A stretch of DNA of 64,000 nucleotides from Rahnella rivi (GCF_019049655.1 NZ_JAFMOX010000052.1:62001-126000), one strand, 5' to 3'; counted from the stretch's first letter, positions 10,184 through 21,226 are shown. Notes: a model not told the origin generated them from the letters alone. Numbers and translations are program-made.

Positions 10184-10741
10184 TTACTCTGTTCTGACAA
10201 TGATCTTATTGGTTTTTTCGGTATAGCAAACAACATCATCCGGAATGCTTTTATTGATAAAAGACATCGCACCAATCACAACATTATTACCAATCGTGAT
10301 GTCGTTCCCAATAATGCAGCAGTTCGCGCCAATATCGACATTATCGCCAATGGTCAGGAGCACACCCTCCACATCATCTTTGATTCCAATCGTCGTATTT
10401 TGCCGGATGCGGACATTTTTCCCTATGTTGCAATAGGGATTAATCACGATACCTGTGAAATGGGGCAGCCTGATCCCTTCACCAATTTGCGTACCCAGCA
10501 TAATTTCAATGTTGTATTTTTTGATGAGGGAGAAGTTGATCTTCCGCGCACGGCTTTTACAAAAATGGCTGTCGGTTGAGTACAAGTAACTCGCGATCCT
10601 CCACCAAAAAATGTATCGGTGCTTAGGCTGTTTAATGCATCGCAGGATGATGCGTCGCCATGAGAATGACTTTTTATTTTTGAGGATATCAGCAGCTAAA
10701 CAGCGCGTGAGTTGTTCATATTTGGTGTAACGGTTGCTCAT
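10184..10741 (-). CDS. Hexapeptide-repeat acetyltransferase, serine acetyltransferase-like
   Basis: A 185-aa protein. A helical, basic N-terminal part (about 1-75) is followed by a left-handed beta-helix of hexapeptide repeats with I/V at every sixth position (about 80-170). The pattern resembles small serine acetyltransferase-like enzymes found in surface-polysaccharide clusters, for example the LPHFTGIVINPYCNIGKNV segment. Base composition is more AT-rich than the neighbours, which hints at later acquisition. It converges on the diguanylate cyclase and lies downstream of the dtpA terminator. The acyl acceptor is unknown. Confidence 0.75.
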   Translation of the reverse strand: MSNRYTKYEQLTRCLAADILKNKKSFSWRRIILRCIKQPKHRYIFWWRIASYLYSTDSHFCKSRARKINFSLIKKYNIEIMLGTQIGEGIRLPHFTGIVINPYCNIGKNVRIRQNTTIGIKDDVEGVLLTIGDNVDIGANCCIIGNDITIGNNVVIGAMSFINKSIPDDVVCYTEKTNKIIVRTE

Positions 10742-10812
10742 CAGAAAGGGCCATGTCCGCAGGAGTAAACTTACACAATCCTAACACAATGAAGACCTTT
10801 GCTAAATTAGCA

Positions 10813-10843
10813 CCAAAAAAAACGCCTCCCGAAAGGAGGCGCT
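10813..10843 (-). terminator. Intrinsic terminator after dtpA
   Basis: Read on the minus strand, a GC-rich stem (GCCTCC / GGAGGC core, with a four-base loop) is followed by eight T residues, about 30 bases after the dtpA stop. Confidence 0.88.
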
Positions 10844-10872
10844 CTGTAACCATCATCAAATGCTTTCTGTGA

Positions 10873-12384
10873 TTATTGCGCAGAAGCCAGATCAGGTTGT
10901 TTTTCGTCAGTGTCACGATCCAGCGTCATGCGGTGCAGCTTAGACGCGGTGATCAGCATCAGCACGGCAATGACGGCTGTCGCCATACCAATCTGCAGGA
11001 ACACATGGCTGTAAATGGCCAGCGAAGCGTGCGCATCCTGAATGTCGGAAGGAACGGCCGTCAGGTTAGCCACGTAGCCTGCAATAATCGCAGCGGCTGC
11101 GGTCGTCAGGAACCATGCGCCCATGATGAAGCCCATCAGACGTTGTGGAACCAGCTGTGCCACCATGGCCAGACCGAGGCCAGAAATCATCAGCTCACCG
11201 ATACTCTGCAATGCATAGCTCAGTACCAGCCAGTTAACAGACACAATACCGTTTTCATTAGCCAGGCTCGCACCCCACGGCAGCACCAGGAACGCACCGG
11301 AACACAGCACCATACCGATAGCAAACTTGTGCGGCATTGGCATACGGTCACCGACTTTGGTGTAAACCGCAGCCAGCAGCGGGCTGGCAACCATGATCCA
11401 GAACGGGTTCAGCGCCTGGAACTGCTCAGGCTGGAAGCTGATACCCAGCAGATCATGACCGACGTTATGAATTGCAAAGAAGTTCAGAGACGTTGGCATC
11501 TGGCTGTACAGCACGAAGAACACCACAGCTTCCATCATCAGCAGGAAAGCCACGATCATTTTACGGCGTGCAATGCCTTTCATCGCGAACGTTTCTTTCG
11601 CAAAAACAATGATGATGCCGACAGAAACCACACCCAGAACCATACGTGCGATGGTTTGGTTATGCAGCAACCAGCTTGAAATGAACACCAGCGCGACAAC
11701 ACCCACCAGCACCATCAGCAGTTTCTGGAACTGTAAAGGTTCGAAATCCGGTTTTGAACCCTGACGTTTTACCCATTTGCGGCAGAAAAGGAAGTTTACG
11801 ATAGTGATAAGCATCCCGACCACGCTCAGAGAGAACGCCACGCTCCAACCGTATTTGGCTGCCAGCCAAGGCGTTGCCAGCATTGAGAAGAATGAACCAA
11901 TGTTGACGGACATGTAATACATGGTGAATGCGCCATCAAGACGCGGGTCATCTTTTGCATAGCAGGTAGAAAGCAATGAGGATGGATTTGCTTTAAACAA
12001 GCCGCTGCCGACGGCGATGGTCGCCATACCCAGATAAACCCAGAAAACTTCGTGGCCGGAATAGGCAACGAATGAATAACCTAACGCCAGAACAATCGCG
12101 CCCAGCACGATCACGCGTTTTGAACCGAGCACTTTATCGCCCAACCAGCCGCCGATAGCCACGAAGCCGTAGACCAGCGCACTGAATGACGAGAACAGGG
12201 TAATGGAGTCGGCTTCACTCAGGCCAAGCATTTTGACCAGGTAAACCGCCATGATCCCTTGCAGGCCGTAGTAACCGAAACGTTCCCACAGTTCGATGGA
12301 GAAGATCAGATAAAACGCTTTAGGTTGTTTGAAGGCGTTCAGACTCACGCTTTCATTGTTTGGTGTTTTGTTTGCAGTTGACAC
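10873..12384 (-). CDS. dtpA: Dipeptide/tripeptide:H+ symporter DtpA
   Basis: A proton-dependent oligopeptide transporter of the POT/PTR2 family, 503 aa, with about fourteen transmembrane helices. It follows E. coli DtpA (TppB/YdgR) almost residue for residue at the N-terminus. The ExxER motif, central to proton coupling, is at 31-35 (ELWER), followed by FGYYG. The [14 protein letters not shown] and [16 protein letters not shown] segments are family signatures. It imports di- and tripeptides across the inner membrane. A long AT-rich upstream region suggests complex control; OmpR control is known in E. coli but was not verified here. Confidence 0.95.
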   Translation of the reverse strand: MSTANKTPNNESVSLNAFKQPKAFYLIFSIELWERFGYYGLQGIMAVYLVKMLGLSEADSITLFSSFSALVYGFVAIGGWLGDKVLGSKRVIVLGAIVLALGYSFVAYSGHEVFWVYLGMATIAVGSGLFKANPSSLLSTCYAKDDPRLDGAFTMYYMSVNIGSFFSMLATPWLAAKYGWSVAFSLSVVGMLITIVNFLFCRKWVKRQGSKPDFEPLQFQKLLMVLVGVVALVFISSWLLHNQTIARMVLGVVSVGIIIVFAKETFAMKGIARRKMIVAFLLMMEAVVFFVLYSQMPTSLNFFAIHNVGHDLLGISFQPEQFQALNPFWIMVASPLLAAVYTKVGDRMPMPHKFAIGMVLCSGAFLVLPWGASLANENGIVSVNWLVLSYALQSIGELMISGLGLAMVAQLVPQRLMGFIMGAWFLTTAAAAIIAGYVANLTAVPSDIQDAHASLAIYSHVFLQIGMATAVIAVLMLITASKLHRMTLDRDTDEKQPDLASAQ

Positions 12385-12971
12385 TCGTACCTCTGTTTAT
12401 TCCTTCCGGCCGTATGGCGGAAACGCATAAGTGGCGCGAAATAAGCACCCTTTGCATTGTTATAAGATGGGGATGACGGCAGGTAATGTTCACTATCTAC
12501 GTAAATGAGGCAAGGAGTTTGACATATTCCGTTACATATAACTTATCCGACCTGATTAAACTGTGTTCGAAATGTTATGCAGAATTAACGTTTATGTTTT
12601 TGAAATAGGCAACGCGAATATGTTGTATGAATATTCATCTTCAAAGGCATATAAGTTTAATTTTTCCATCGATATCAATGATGGTTTAAATCACTCATTG
12701 ATCGTGAATAAACAGTGAATAAACCCGGTTAATTTGCAGTTTGTGGCATTTTATCCATTCTTCGTGTGTTCAAAAATCAGCGTTTAAAACGACAACAGGT
12801 GTAATGTGATCTACTTCTCGTTTTAACACTAAATTTCCGATTGAAAATAAGATTAGTACGACTTAGGGAGGTTAAATGGCGAGGGTGTTTACATTTGATG
12901 TCTCAGGCAGGGGGAAATCCTGCCGGAGTTGACGAATAAAGCATCAGTAGGAAAGCGGGTGATTTAGCCGA
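12385..12971. other. 587-base intergenic region upstream of dtpA
   Basis: This is AT-rich DNA holding the dtpA promoter at its left end. Near the right end an 18-codon frame starts at ATG 12876 behind a strong AGGGAGG ribosome-binding site (12865-12871). Its 3' half contains a GGCAGG/CCTGCC hairpin. No downstream gene is present on that strand, so its meaning is unclear. Otherwise nothing recognisable. Confidence 0.4.
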
Positions 12972-14198
12972 TCATTTGCTCAGCGTATCGCCAAGCGTCT
13001 GAATCAGTCGATTCGACCAGCTGAACAGCGCCGTGGTCAGCAATATATCCAGAGATTGTGTTGCGGTATAACCGGCGTCAGACAAACCGTGCAGCAGACG
13101 CGCATCGAAACGTTCCGGTGTACGGGTTAGCGCAATGACACTTTCCAGCAATGCCGCTTCTGCACTGCCGGCCTGTTGTTGCGACACCGCATCCACAATG
13201 TCATCACGGTGAGTCGCCTCAAACAACTGTTCGATTAATTCCGGCTTGCCTTCGGCTTCCAGATACAAACGCCCGTGTATGCCCGCGCAGTACAGGCACC
13301 CGTTCAGCTCTGACGTAGCCACAGCGGCCAGTTCGCGCCAGGCTGCTTTCGGACGTTCGCCCGCCTGCATGATGTTATTGAACACCGCCGAGAATTCGCT
13401 CAGTGCATCGGCATTGTGAACCAGCAGCGTGTAAAACGAAGAGGAGCGCGCATCGGGTGCAATCAGATCCAGCACATCCTGCTGATGCTGGCTGGCGCTT
13501 TCAGGCGCGACTTCCGGCAGCCGTGATGTCCATTGCAACATCGCCAGTGAAAAGCCCTTTTGCTCACAACCTTCAGGGGAAGGGAAACCCGGCAAAACGG
13601 CGGCTGCGCGGCCGCGTAACCCGTTTAAAATAGCCAGCACTCTCGCCTGATAACTTACAAAACCGATCAGTTGCGTAAAGGTGACAATATCCTGCGTGCT
13701 CAGGCCAATATCATTGAGCTGTTTCAGCATTGGCGCGGTGATTAACGTCGGCTGGGTGGCAAGTAATCGCGCGAACTGGGTGATGTGAGTCTGGCGGATG
13801 TTACTTTCACGAGAGGCGTCCGGGCTGGAGAGCGGGGCGAGGCGGGCGGCGTAATGGCTACAAAGTGGCTGTACGCCGCTGACCTGTGCCACGGTGAGCG
13901 CACTGCTCAGGCGGTCATATAATGAAAGCGTTTCAGTGCGCGACACGCGCAGGCTGTGCGGAAAAAGCACATCGTAACACGCTCGTGAGGCGTTCAGCAG
14001 CCCCTGACGTTCGTTGATCAAGGCGCGCAGCGTAGGGTCCAGTTGTGCATCCAGCCCAAGCAAGAAGCGATCCTGAGCCAACGCAGCATGCGGATCGAGC
14101 GGCAGATAACCCTGCTGGCTGCATTGTGTCTCGTGATACCAGCCGCTGTGCGCGGCCTTGCGTTGTTGTTCCATGATCGGGTCCTTTGCATCAGGCAA
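12972..14198 (-). CDS. CMD/AhpD-like peroxidase-related protein
   Basis: A 408-aa protein that looks like a duplicated carboxymuconolactone-decarboxylase fold. The second half contains the AhpD-type redox motif, Cys301-x-x-Cys304 with His308 (NGCLYCAGIH). Proteins of this layout (CMD-domain with alkylhydroperoxidase domain) reduce hydroperoxides or act beside ABC importers of sulfur or opine compounds. Here no transporter lies next to it, and it seems monocistronic, reading away from dtpA and towards no partner. The redox motif is clear; the substrate and electron donor are unknown. Confidence 0.75.
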   Translation of the reverse strand: MPDAKDPIMEQQRKAAHSGWYHETQCSQQGYLPLDPHAALAQDRFLLGLDAQLDPTLRALINERQGLLNASRACYDVLFPHSLRVSRTETLSLYDRLSSALTVAQVSGVQPLCSHYAARLAPLSSPDASRESNIRQTHITQFARLLATQPTLITAPMLKQLNDIGLSTQDIVTFTQLIGFVSYQARVLAILNGLRGRAAAVLPGFPSPEGCEQKGFSLAMLQWTSRLPEVAPESASQHQQDVLDLIAPDARSSSFYTLLVHNADALSEFSAVFNNIMQAGERPKAAWRELAAVATSELNGCLYCAGIHGRLYLEAEGKPELIEQLFEATHRDDIVDAVSQQQAGSAEAALLESVIALTRTPERFDARLLHGLSDAGYTATQSLDILLTTALFSWSNRLIQTLGDTLSK

Positions 14199-14333
14199 AT
14201 TAACAGACCCTATCGTTGCCTATCCTGGTGTCGAGATAAAATAATGTTAAGCGATAAATCATAGCGAAAAGGAATAGATAAACGCAGAAATGCCAGCTAA
14301 ATCTATTTATGACGAATATTTGTACCGCAATGG

Positions 14334-14370
14334 CTAAAAAAAACGGCATCAGATACCTGACACCGTTTTT
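14334..14370 (-). terminator. Terminator downstream of sapF (probably bidirectional)
   Basis: An imperfect hairpin (AACGG...TCAG, ATAC loop, CTGA...CCGTT) is flanked by T-rich sequence on both strands. It lies 26-60 bases after the sapF stop. Confidence 0.75.
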
Positions 14371-14395
14371 TCACAAACACGCCTGATGAGATTTA

Positions 14396-15211
14396 TCAGC
14401 GTCCGTTTCCGTCACGCCGCCAGGCGTCGGCGGTCAGCGCTTCACCAAAGTGGCTGGAAATCAGTCGCTTTGTGAGATCGTGCAGCGGTGCTGCCAGCAC
14501 TTCCGCGGTATTACCACGCTCAACCACTTCCCCTTCATGCATCACCAACACCTGATCGCTGATGTGTTTCATCATGCCGAGATGCTGTGTCACGTAGATA
14601 TACGAGATCCCCTGTTTTTCCTGTAATTCGAGCATCATGTTGATGACTTGCGATCGCATCGACATATCCAGCGATGCCAGGGCTTCATCGGCCACAATGA
14701 CTTTAGGTTGCAGGATCAACGCGCGGGCGAGGGCGACGCTCTGCTTTTGCCCGGAGGCCAGCATATGCGGATAATAGTTAGCATGGTCTGGCAACATCCC
14801 CACCAGACGTAACGTCTGGTTAATGCGCTGCTCCCGTTGCTGGGCATCCATTTCGCTGTTCAGGCGCAGCGGGGCTTCAAGTAACTGGCCGATACGCTGA
14901 CGCGGATTGAGTGACGTGCTCGGATCCTGAAAAATCATGCGGATTTGCTGGCTGCGAAAACGGTAGTCACGAAATGCCAGAGGATGATCGTCAATCAGAA
15001 TCTCACCGCCGCTCGGTTCCACCATGCCGGAAAGCATTTTCGCCAGCGTCGATTTACCCGAGCCGTTTTCACCGATAATCGCCAGCGTCTGTTTTTCCCG
15101 CAGCGTAAAGCTGACAGGTTTTACCGCCTCAAGATTCATTTTTCTGAACAGCCCGGTGCGATAGCGGAACGTTTTGCTCAGGTTACGCACTTCGAGGAAA
15201 GTTTCGGCCAT
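14396..15211 (-). CDS. sapF: Sap ABC transporter ATP-binding protein SapF
   Basis: Second ATPase of the Sap transporter, 271 aa and close to E. coli SapF. Walker A is GENGSGKST at 47-55. Walker B ends in IVADEALASLD. The signature loop reads LASGQKQ rather than LSGGQ, a departure also present in E. coli SapF (LAPGQ). An upstream in-frame ATG at 15244 would overlap sapD deeply; the ATG at 15209-15211 overlaps the sapD stop by one base (TAATG) and gives the family N-terminus, so it was chosen. Last gene of sapABCDF. Confidence 0.93.
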   Translation of the reverse strand: MAETFLEVRNLSKTFRYRTGLFRKMNLEAVKPVSFTLREKQTLAIIGENGSGKSTLAKMLSGMVEPSGGEILIDDHPLAFRDYRFRSQQIRMIFQDPSTSLNPRQRIGQLLEAPLRLNSEMDAQQREQRINQTLRLVGMLPDHANYYPHMLASGQKQSVALARALILQPKVIVADEALASLDMSMRSQVINMMLELQEKQGISYIYVTQHLGMMKHISDQVLVMHEGEVVERGNTAEVLAAPLHDLTKRLISSHFGEALTADAWRRDGNGR

Positions 15212-16203
15212 TATTGCTCCTCCATGTTCAGCGGGAAGTGGCACGCATAAGCATGGGTTTTCGCCAGGCGCAGACGGGGAGTTTCAATGCATTTTTTCTG
15301 TGCATAAGGGCAGCGCGGCCCCAGACGGCATCCGATGGGCAGATGCTCAAGCGAAGGGATCGCGCCGGGCAGGGTATTCAGACGACTTTTGTGGGGCAGC
15401 GAGCGGCCAAAGTCAGGCATCGCGCGGATCAGCGCCTGCGTATAAGGGTGGTGTGGCGTGGCCAGCAGATCTTCGCAGGTGGCGCTTTCGACGGTCTGCC
15501 CGCAGTAAAGCACGTTAATGCGGTTTGCCCATTTGCTCATCATTTGCAGGTCATGGCTTATCAGCAAAATGGTGGTGTTATTGTTCTGATTCAGCCGCGC
15601 CAGCAGACGGAAAATCTGTGCCTGCGTGGTCGGCTCCATGGCATTGGTCGGCTCATCGGCAATCAGCAAACGTGGCTGATTCGCCAGCGCAATGGCAATC
15701 ATCACTTTCTGGCATTCACCTTCAGTCAGCTCATAAGGATAACTGGCCATGATGTCTTTATGATCTTTGATGCCGACGCGATGCAGCAGCTCGATGGCCC
15801 GGTATTTACGCCAGCGAAAACGCTGATACCAGCGGCCTTTATAGGTCCAGCCGGGGATCGCCTGAATCAGCTGGCGTCCGATATTCTCGGAAGGGTCCAG
15901 ACAGGACTGCGGCTCCTGAAAAATCATCGAGACGTTTTGCCCCACCAGCTTGCGGCGTTCGCGCGGTGTCAGTTGCAACAGATCGATATCGTCAAAGCGC
16001 ATCCGGTCAGCCGTTACGCGCCAGTTATCTTTGGTCACGCCACAGATGGCTTTGGCGATCAGGCTTTTACCGGAACCCGATTCTCCCACCAGGCCGCGGA
16101 TTTCCCCGGCGCTGAGCGTCATGCTGACGCGGTCGACGGCTTTAACCGGCCCTTCTGAGGTCATAAATTCGATGGTCAGATTGCGGATATCAAGTAATGG
16201 CAT
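15211..16203 (-). CDS. sapD: Sap ABC transporter ATP-binding protein SapD
   Basis: First ATPase of the Sap system, 330 aa, the same length as E. coli SapD. It has a longer oligopeptide-transporter-type C-terminus with a Cys-containing [11 protein letters not shown] segment, as in DppD/OppD. Walker A is GESGSGKS at 40-47, and the Walker B region reads [16 protein letters not shown]. The family is known to support TrkG/H potassium uptake (SapD was named TrkE) and, with SapBCF, putrescine export. Its start overlaps the sapC stop by one base. Confidence 0.95.
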   Translation of the reverse strand: MPLLDIRNLTIEFMTSEGPVKAVDRVSMTLSAGEIRGLVGESGSGKSLIAKAICGVTKDNWRVTADRMRFDDIDLLQLTPRERRKLVGQNVSMIFQEPQSCLDPSENIGRQLIQAIPGWTYKGRWYQRFRWRKYRAIELLHRVGIKDHKDIMASYPYELTEGECQKVMIAIALANQPRLLIADEPTNAMEPTTQAQIFRLLARLNQNNNTTILLISHDLQMMSKWANRINVLYCGQTVESATCEDLLATPHHPYTQALIRAMPDFGRSLPHKSRLNTLPGAIPSLEHLPIGCRLGPRCPYAQKKCIETPRLRLAKTHAYACHFPLNMEEQ

Positions 16204-17093
16204 TATTCCACTCCCGCATTGATCGCCCGACGCACACCGTCACCCAGCAGGTTAATCAGCAATACGCTGATAAGAATAGCGGCCCCCGGCAGCATCACTG
16301 TCCACGGCGCGACGTACACCAGTTCGAGCGAATCACCGAGCATAGCGCCCCATTCCGGCGAAGGCAGCTGCGCGCCCAAATCGAGAAAACCGAGCGCGGC
16401 GATATCCAGAATTGCCATCGACAGCGCGCGGGTAAACTCGGTCGCCAGTACGGCCACAATGTTGGGAAGCACCGCGTAACGCAGAATTTGCCAGGTCGAC
16501 GCACCGTCGAGGCGCACGGCGACAACGTACTCTTTCTCCAGCTCATCATGCACCGCGCTGTAAATGGTGCGGGAAATACGCGGCAACAACGCCAGCCAGA
16601 CGGCCAGCATTGCGTGCTCAAGTTTAGGGCCGATAAAAGCCACCACTACAATCGCCAGCAATAAAGAAGGAATGGATAAAAGCGTGTCGAGAATATGGTT
16701 AAGAATGGCGGATTTCAGCCCGCGGGAGATCCCCGCCAGAACGCCGATAATCACGCCGCACAGAGAGGCCGCCAGCGTAATCACCAGCGCACCGCCGATG
16801 GTCGGTGCCGCCCCGGTGAGGATGCGGCTCAATAAATCACGCCCCAGATCATCAGTGCCGAGGAAGAAAGAGACATTGCCGTAGCGTGACCAGGATGGCG
16901 GCAGTAGCTGATACCCTAAAAATTGCTGATCCAGCGCGTAAGGAGCCAGAAAGTGCCCGAAAACACACAGGAACAGCAACCCGATAACGCCATAGAAACC
17001 AATCATCGACAATGTGTCGCGATAGAAAATCCCCCACGTGTGACGCAGCGGGCTGGGTACCTGTTTTTCGCGGTATACGTTATCGAAGGGCAT
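16203..17093 (-). CDS. sapC: Sap ABC transporter permease SapC
   Basis: A 296-aa inner-membrane permease of the DppC/OppC type. There are about six transmembrane helices. The N-terminal tail starts [11 protein letters not shown] as in the enterobacterial SapC family, and the cytoplasmic EAA-like loop is around [21 protein letters not shown]. It overlaps sapB by 14 bases and sapD by one base, so translation of the whole operon is tightly coupled. Confidence 0.94.
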   Translation of the reverse strand: MPFDNVYREKQVPSPLRHTWGIFYRDTLSMIGFYGVIGLLFLCVFGHFLAPYALDQQFLGYQLLPPSWSRYGNVSFFLGTDDLGRDLLSRILTGAAPTIGGALVITLAASLCGVIIGVLAGISRGLKSAILNHILDTLLSIPSLLLAIVVVAFIGPKLEHAMLAVWLALLPRISRTIYSAVHDELEKEYVVAVRLDGASTWQILRYAVLPNIVAVLATEFTRALSMAILDIAALGFLDLGAQLPSPEWGAMLGDSLELVYVAPWTVMLPGAAILISVLLINLLGDGVRRAINAGVE

Positions 17094-18045
17094 ACCATTC
17101 CTTATGTTTCAATGGATTCATCAGCGCACCCAGAATGTCTGAGAACACGTTAACCACAATGACCAGCGATCCGACCACCATCACGCCGGCGGAGATCGCC
17201 GCGTAATCCTGCTGGCGGATGGCATTAATCAGCCAGCGCCCGATGCCCGGCCAGTTAAAGACCACTTCAGTGATCATCGCCAGCGTCAGCATGGTGGAGA
17301 ATTGTAAACCGAGTTTGGGAATGATCGGCGGCAATGCATTGTGCAGCACATGGCGGCGGATAATCGTGAAGCGTGATAATCCCCGCGTCGCGGCGGCTTT
17401 CACATAGTTTTTTGTCAGGATCTCGTCGGTTGAAATCCGCATCAGACGGACCACTTCAGTGGTGGGTGCCACCGCCAGCGCGGCGATCGGTAAAACCATA
17501 TGGCGAATGGCACTGACAATCATTTCATGACGATACGGAGAATCAGACAGCCAGGCGTCGATCAGCGTCAGGCCGGTGACGGTTTTCAACTCATACAACA
17601 GATCCAGCCGTCCGGACACCGGCAGCCAGCCAAGCTGTAGCGAGAAGAACAGCATCAGCAACACGGCCAGCCAGAATACGGGGATCGAGAAGCCGAGCAG
17701 GGCGAGACTGCTGATCGCGATGTCCGGCCATTTTCCGCGCATTACGCCTGCGAGAATGCCGAACGGAATGCCGACCAGCAGTGCCAGGGCAAAGGCCAGC
17801 ACACATAGTTCCATGGTCGCCGGGAACACCGCCCTGAGCTGGTAGCGGATGCTTTCACCGTTAATGCTGGAAACGCCAAAGTCCAGCTGGCATAAGCTGG
17901 TGAAGTAAAAATGGTAGGCATCCCATAACGACGCTCCGCGCAGCGGTGCATTTGGGGTGAAATAGCTCAGGCTGAAGGCCACCAGGCTGAGAAAAAACAG
18001 CGTAACCAGCAGCAAAAGAACGCGACGTAACGTGAAGATGATCAT
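17080..18045 (-). CDS. sapB: Sap ABC transporter permease SapB
   Basis: A 321-aa DppB-type permease. It has a single N-terminal helix, a large periplasmic loop (about 35-95) and five further helices. The conserved cytoplasmic EAA-type loop contains [25 protein letters not shown]. It overlaps sapA by four bases. With SapC it forms the membrane channel of the SapBCDF transporter, which in related bacteria exports putrescine and influences resistance to cationic peptides. Confidence 0.94.
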   Translation of the reverse strand: MIIFTLRRVLLLLVTLFFLSLVAFSLSYFTPNAPLRGASLWDAYHFYFTSLCQLDFGVSSINGESIRYQLRAVFPATMELCVLAFALALLVGIPFGILAGVMRGKWPDIAISSLALLGFSIPVFWLAVLLMLFFSLQLGWLPVSGRLDLLYELKTVTGLTLIDAWLSDSPYRHEMIVSAIRHMVLPIAALAVAPTTEVVRLMRISTDEILTKNYVKAAATRGLSRFTIIRRHVLHNALPPIIPKLGLQFSTMLTLAMITEVVFNWPGIGRWLINAIRQQDYAAISAGVMVVGSLVIVVNVFSDILGALMNPLKHKEWYALR

Positions 18046-19706
18046 GGTGCTTTCCTTCCTTCGTCATCGCGAAAGACACCGGCAAACGACGAGTTGCCGA
18101 ACGGGCTCAAAACCAGCCCTTTGATGTCATAACGGTAAGCCTGAAGGCGCAGGGAAGAGGCCAGCGGCAGCACCGGCAGTTGCTGCTCAAGAATTTTTTG
18201 CGCCTGCTGATAAAACTCAATGCGTTGCGAAAGCTGCTGGGAAAGCAGGCCCTGACGCAGCAGTTCATCAAACGCCGGGTCACACCAGTGAGCATAGTTG
18301 GTCTGTGAAGGGATCGCCGCACAGCTGAGCATCGGCCTGAAGAAACTGTCCGGGTCATTACTGTCGGTGGACCAGCCGGTCAGGGTCAGATCGTGATTCA
18401 TCTCCATCAGCTTGGCTTCCTGAAAACGTCCCTCGACCGGCACGATGATCACTCTAATCCCCACCTGCGCAAGGTCTGCCTGTAACAGTTCGGCGGTTTT
18501 AAGCGGGCTCGGGTTAAACGACTGCGAGGCGGTCGGCACCCATAAATGCAGGGTCAGCTTTTCCTGCCCTAAATCTTTGAGGATTTTCTGCGCTTTCTTC
18601 GGATTATATTCCGTCACCTGCGCGTTGCTGTCATACGCCCACGACGCGCGCGGCAGAATAGAGGCAGCGGTTTCGGCTGTGCCGTAATAGATCGACTGCA
18701 TCAGGCGTTGATTGTTAATAGATAACGCAACCGCCTGGCGGATCCGCGGATCGTTGAGCGGTGCTTTATTCGTATTGAAGGCCAGATACGCCACGTTCAT
18801 ACCGGGGCGCAGCGAAAGGCGCAAACGCGGATCTTCACGCAGAATCGACAACTGGCTGGCGGCAGGATAGGCCAGCACGTCGCATTCACCGGTCAGGAGT
18901 TTAGATAAACGCCCGGTGCCGCCAACGCCCATATCGATCACCACCTGCGCCATGCGCGGTTTACCTTTCCAGTATTGCCCGTTACGCATCAGACGCACGT
19001 ACTGTCCGGTACGGTATTCACCGAGCTGGAACGGACCGGTGCCCACCGGCTGGCGGTCGATCTCTTCTTCATTGCCTGCTTTTTGCAGACTGGCGGCATA
19101 TTCCGCAGACAGCACCGGTGCGTAGTGCGTCGCCAGATGCCAGAGGAAAGAGGCGTCCGGATTGTTCAGGCGAAACTCAACCGTTGCGTCGTCAATTTTT
19201 TTGATGCTTTTGATGGTTTTGGCGAATTGCAGGCTGTCGAAGTAGGGATAATCTTCACCGTTGACGCCGTGATAGTGATTGTTCGGATCAATGATGCGCT
19301 GGAAGCTGAAGACCACGTCATCGGCATTCATTTTGCGGGAAGGCGCGAACCAGCCTGTCTGCTGGAAAGGCACGTCTTTACGCAGATGGAAGCGGTACGT
19401 CGCGCCGCCGTCAAGAACTTCCCAGCTCTGCGCCAGCTCAGGGATAAGACGATAGGTGTAGGGGTCAACATCCAGCAGGCGGTCATACAATTGTGCTGCG
19501 AGCGTATCAATGATCAGCCCGCTGCTGGCTTTCTGCGGGTTGAACGTATTGATCATGCCGTTGACACAATAGACAAAGCCACTCTGGCGAATATCTTTCA
19601 CCGGCGCAGTGATGACCGGCGCGCTGGCGGGTGTTGGGGCAGTCTCAGCAAACACTGCTGTGGACAAACCGCTCAGTAAAAGCATCCACAAGGTTAGACG
19701 ACGCAT
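18042..19706 (-). CDS. sapA: Sap transporter periplasmic substrate-binding protein SapA
   Basis: A dipeptide-binding-protein family member (SBP_bac_5), 554 aa from the chosen start. The ATG at 19704-19706 gives a classic signal peptide ([20 protein letters not shown], cleavage near residue 20). The open frame continues to 19766 but that part is not signal-like. The mature protein shows family segments such as [33 protein letters not shown] and the C-terminal [14 protein letters not shown]. SapA is reported to bind antimicrobial peptides and haem in other species. First gene of sapABCDF, divergent from the zinc-regulated GTPase gene. Confidence 0.93.
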   Translation of the reverse strand: MRRLTLWMLLLSGLSTAVFAETAPTPASAPVITAPVKDIRQSGFVYCVNGMINTFNPQKASSGLIIDTLAAQLYDRLLDVDPYTYRLIPELAQSWEVLDGGATYRFHLRKDVPFQQTGWFAPSRKMNADDVVFSFQRIIDPNNHYHGVNGEDYPYFDSLQFAKTIKSIKKIDDATVEFRLNNPDASFLWHLATHYAPVLSAEYAASLQKAGNEEEIDRQPVGTGPFQLGEYRTGQYVRLMRNGQYWKGKPRMAQVVIDMGVGGTGRLSKLLTGECDVLAYPAASQLSILREDPRLRLSLRPGMNVAYLAFNTNKAPLNDPRIRQAVALSINNQRLMQSIYYGTAETAASILPRASWAYDSNAQVTEYNPKKAQKILKDLGQEKLTLHLWVPTASQSFNPSPLKTAELLQADLAQVGIRVIIVPVEGRFQEAKLMEMNHDLTLTGWSTDSNDPDSFFRPMLSCAAIPSQTNYAHWCDPAFDELLRQGLLSQQLSQRIEFYQQAQKILEQQLPVLPLASSLRLQAYRYDIKGLVLSPFGNSSFAGVFRDDEGRKAP

Positions 19707-19859
19707 AAAGGCTTCAAAGTTAAGGTGCAATGCCTTAAGTGTACCGTACTCTGCGAGGTACCCCAATCCATTGCGCGAAACACCGCGTATTCCTGCGGCA
19801 CATCGCGCAAATTTTATGCGGATAAAAATAAAACCCTTGAAGTTGGACTGATATTGTTA

Positions 19860-19874
19860 TGTTATAATATAACA
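19860..19874. promoter_or_regulatory. Zur box
   Basis: The 15-base core TGTTATAATATAACA is an exact match to the centre of the enterobacterial Zur operator (TGTTATANTATAACA), and the dyad extends weakly on both sides. It sits 50 bases before the start of the COG0523 GTPase gene and contains a TATAAT-like -10 element (19863-19868), so Zur with zinc should repress that gene. The sapA gene is divergent from the same region. Confidence 0.88.
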
Positions 19875-19924
19875 ATAATCGCAGGCGAAGTATTCCTGCA
19901 CTCTCCTTCGATAAGAGGTTAACG

Positions 19925-21112
19925 ATGTCCTTACTTCCCGTTACCGTGCTGTCCGGTTTTCTTGGCGCGGGCAAAACCACCGTACTTAATCACATTCTTA
20001 ATAACCGGCAGGGCATGCGCGTGGCGGTGATCGTCAACGACATGAGCGAAGTGAATATCGATGCCGCGCTGGTCGCCAACGAAATTACCCTCGACCGCCA
20101 GCAGGAAAAACTGGTGGAAATGAGCAATGGCTGCATCTGCTGCACGCTGCGCGAAGATCTGCTGATTTCGGTGCGTGAACTGGCGCAGGCGGGGCGGTTT
20201 GACTATCTGCTGATTGAGTCGAGCGGTATCTCGGAGCCGATGCCGGTAGCGGAAACCTTCACTTTTGAAGATGAAAACGGCGAAAGTTTGTCGCAGTTTG
20301 CCCGGCTGGATACGCTGGTCACCGTGGTCGATGGCGTCAATTTTATGCAGCAATATCAGGAAGCGCGCAGCGTGCAGGAGGCAGGCGAAAGTCTGGGTGA
20401 GGAGGATAACCGCAGCGTGACCGATTTGCTGATCGACCAGATAGAGTTTTGCGACGTTCTGCTGGTGAGTAAAACCGACATGCTCGACAGTCAGCAGCAG
20501 CGGGAAGTTATCGCGTTGCTGAAAAGCCTCAATCCGGACGCGCACATACTTCCGATTTCGCCAGGCAGCCTGCCGCTGGAAAGCGTGCTGAATACGGGGC
20601 GTTTCGATTTCGCTAAAGCGCAGCAGGCACCCGGCTGGCTGAAAGAGCTGCGTGGCGAGCACACGCCGGAGACTGAGGAATACGGTATCAGCAGCTTTGT
20701 TTACAGCGCCCGCAGGCCGTTTGATCCGGATAAGTTTTACCGCGTGGTGCACGGCGACTGGGGCGGTGGCAATCTGCTGCGTTCAAAAGGTTTTTTCTGG
20801 CTGGCGACGCGGCCACGATTCGCCGGGCAGTGGAGTCAGGCGGGGGGAATTGCCCACTACGGCATGGCGGGTATTTTCTGGCGCGCCCTGCCAGAAAGCG
20901 ACTGGCCGCAGGATGAGGAAACGCGCGAACAGATCATGGAGAAATGGGTGGAACCGTTCGGCGACATGCGCCAGGAGCTGGTGTTTATTGGTCAGCATCT
21001 CGATAAGGCGGAGATTATCCGCCAGCTGGATGCGTGCCTGTTAAGTGAAGAACAGATGGCAGAGGGCATCGATAACTGGATGGCAATGGCCGATCCGTTC
21101 CCTGAATGGTAA
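19925..21112 (+). CDS. COG0523-family zinc-related GTPase (CobW-like metallochaperone)
   Basis: A 395-aa G3E P-loop GTPase of the CobW/YjiA/ZigA family. Walker A is GFLGAGKTT at 11-19. The metal-binding CxCC motif is Cys70-Ile-Cys72-Cys73 in [14 protein letters not shown] is the switch region, SKTDM is the guanine-recognition motif (TKxD variant), and the C-terminal half is a CobW-C domain with [19 protein letters not shown]. Members under Zur control hand zinc to client proteins when zinc is scarce; that role is inferred here from the Zur box upstream. It is not orthologous in position to E. coli yjiA or yeiR. Confidence 0.9.
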   Translation: MSLLPVTVLSGFLGAGKTTVLNHILNNRQGMRVAVIVNDMSEVNIDAALVANEITLDRQQEKLVEMSNGCICCTLREDLLISVRELAQAGRFDYLLIESSGISEPMPVAETFTFEDENGESLSQFARLDTLVTVVDGVNFMQQYQEARSVQEAGESLGEEDNRSVTDLLIDQIEFCDVLLVSKTDMLDSQQQREVIALLKSLNPDAHILPISPGSLPLESVLNTGRFDFAKAQQAPGWLKELRGEHTPETEEYGISSFVYSARRPFDPDKFYRVVHGDWGGGNLLRSKGFFWLATRPRFAGQWSQAGGIAHYGMAGIFWRALPESDWPQDEETREQIMEKWVEPFGDMRQELVFIGQHLDKAEIIRQLDACLLSEEQMAEGIDNWMAMADPFPEW

Positions 21113-21189
21113 TCCTTAAGGAGGTTAAGGTTGTTCAATAAGTAGCCATAATGACGTTGTGGTAATGAGAAAAATTCTCAACAAAGTGC

Positions 21190-21219
21190 TTTACAGACGA
21201 TACTGAGAACCATTATCAT
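21190..21219 (+). promoter_or_regulatory. Fur box and sigma-70 promoter of ryhB
   Basis: The stretch GATACTGAGAACCATTATC at 21199-21217 matches the 19-base Fur consensus at 16 of 19 positions. A TTTACA -35 element lies at 21190-21195 and a TATCAT -10 at 21214-21219 (18-base spacing). Fur bound with iron would cover the promoter core, so transcription should rise under iron starvation. Confidence 0.85.
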
Positions 21220-21226
21220 TCTTTTC

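Noticed and set aside
10876-11679. 267-codon plus-strand frame rich in Gln, His and Arg
   Set aside because: Antisense shadow of the membrane protein gene dtpA; such composition is typical of reversed hydrophobic codons.
15214-16158. 314-codon plus-strand frame
   Set aside because: Mirror of sapD, whose Walker motifs and family match are clear on the minus strand.
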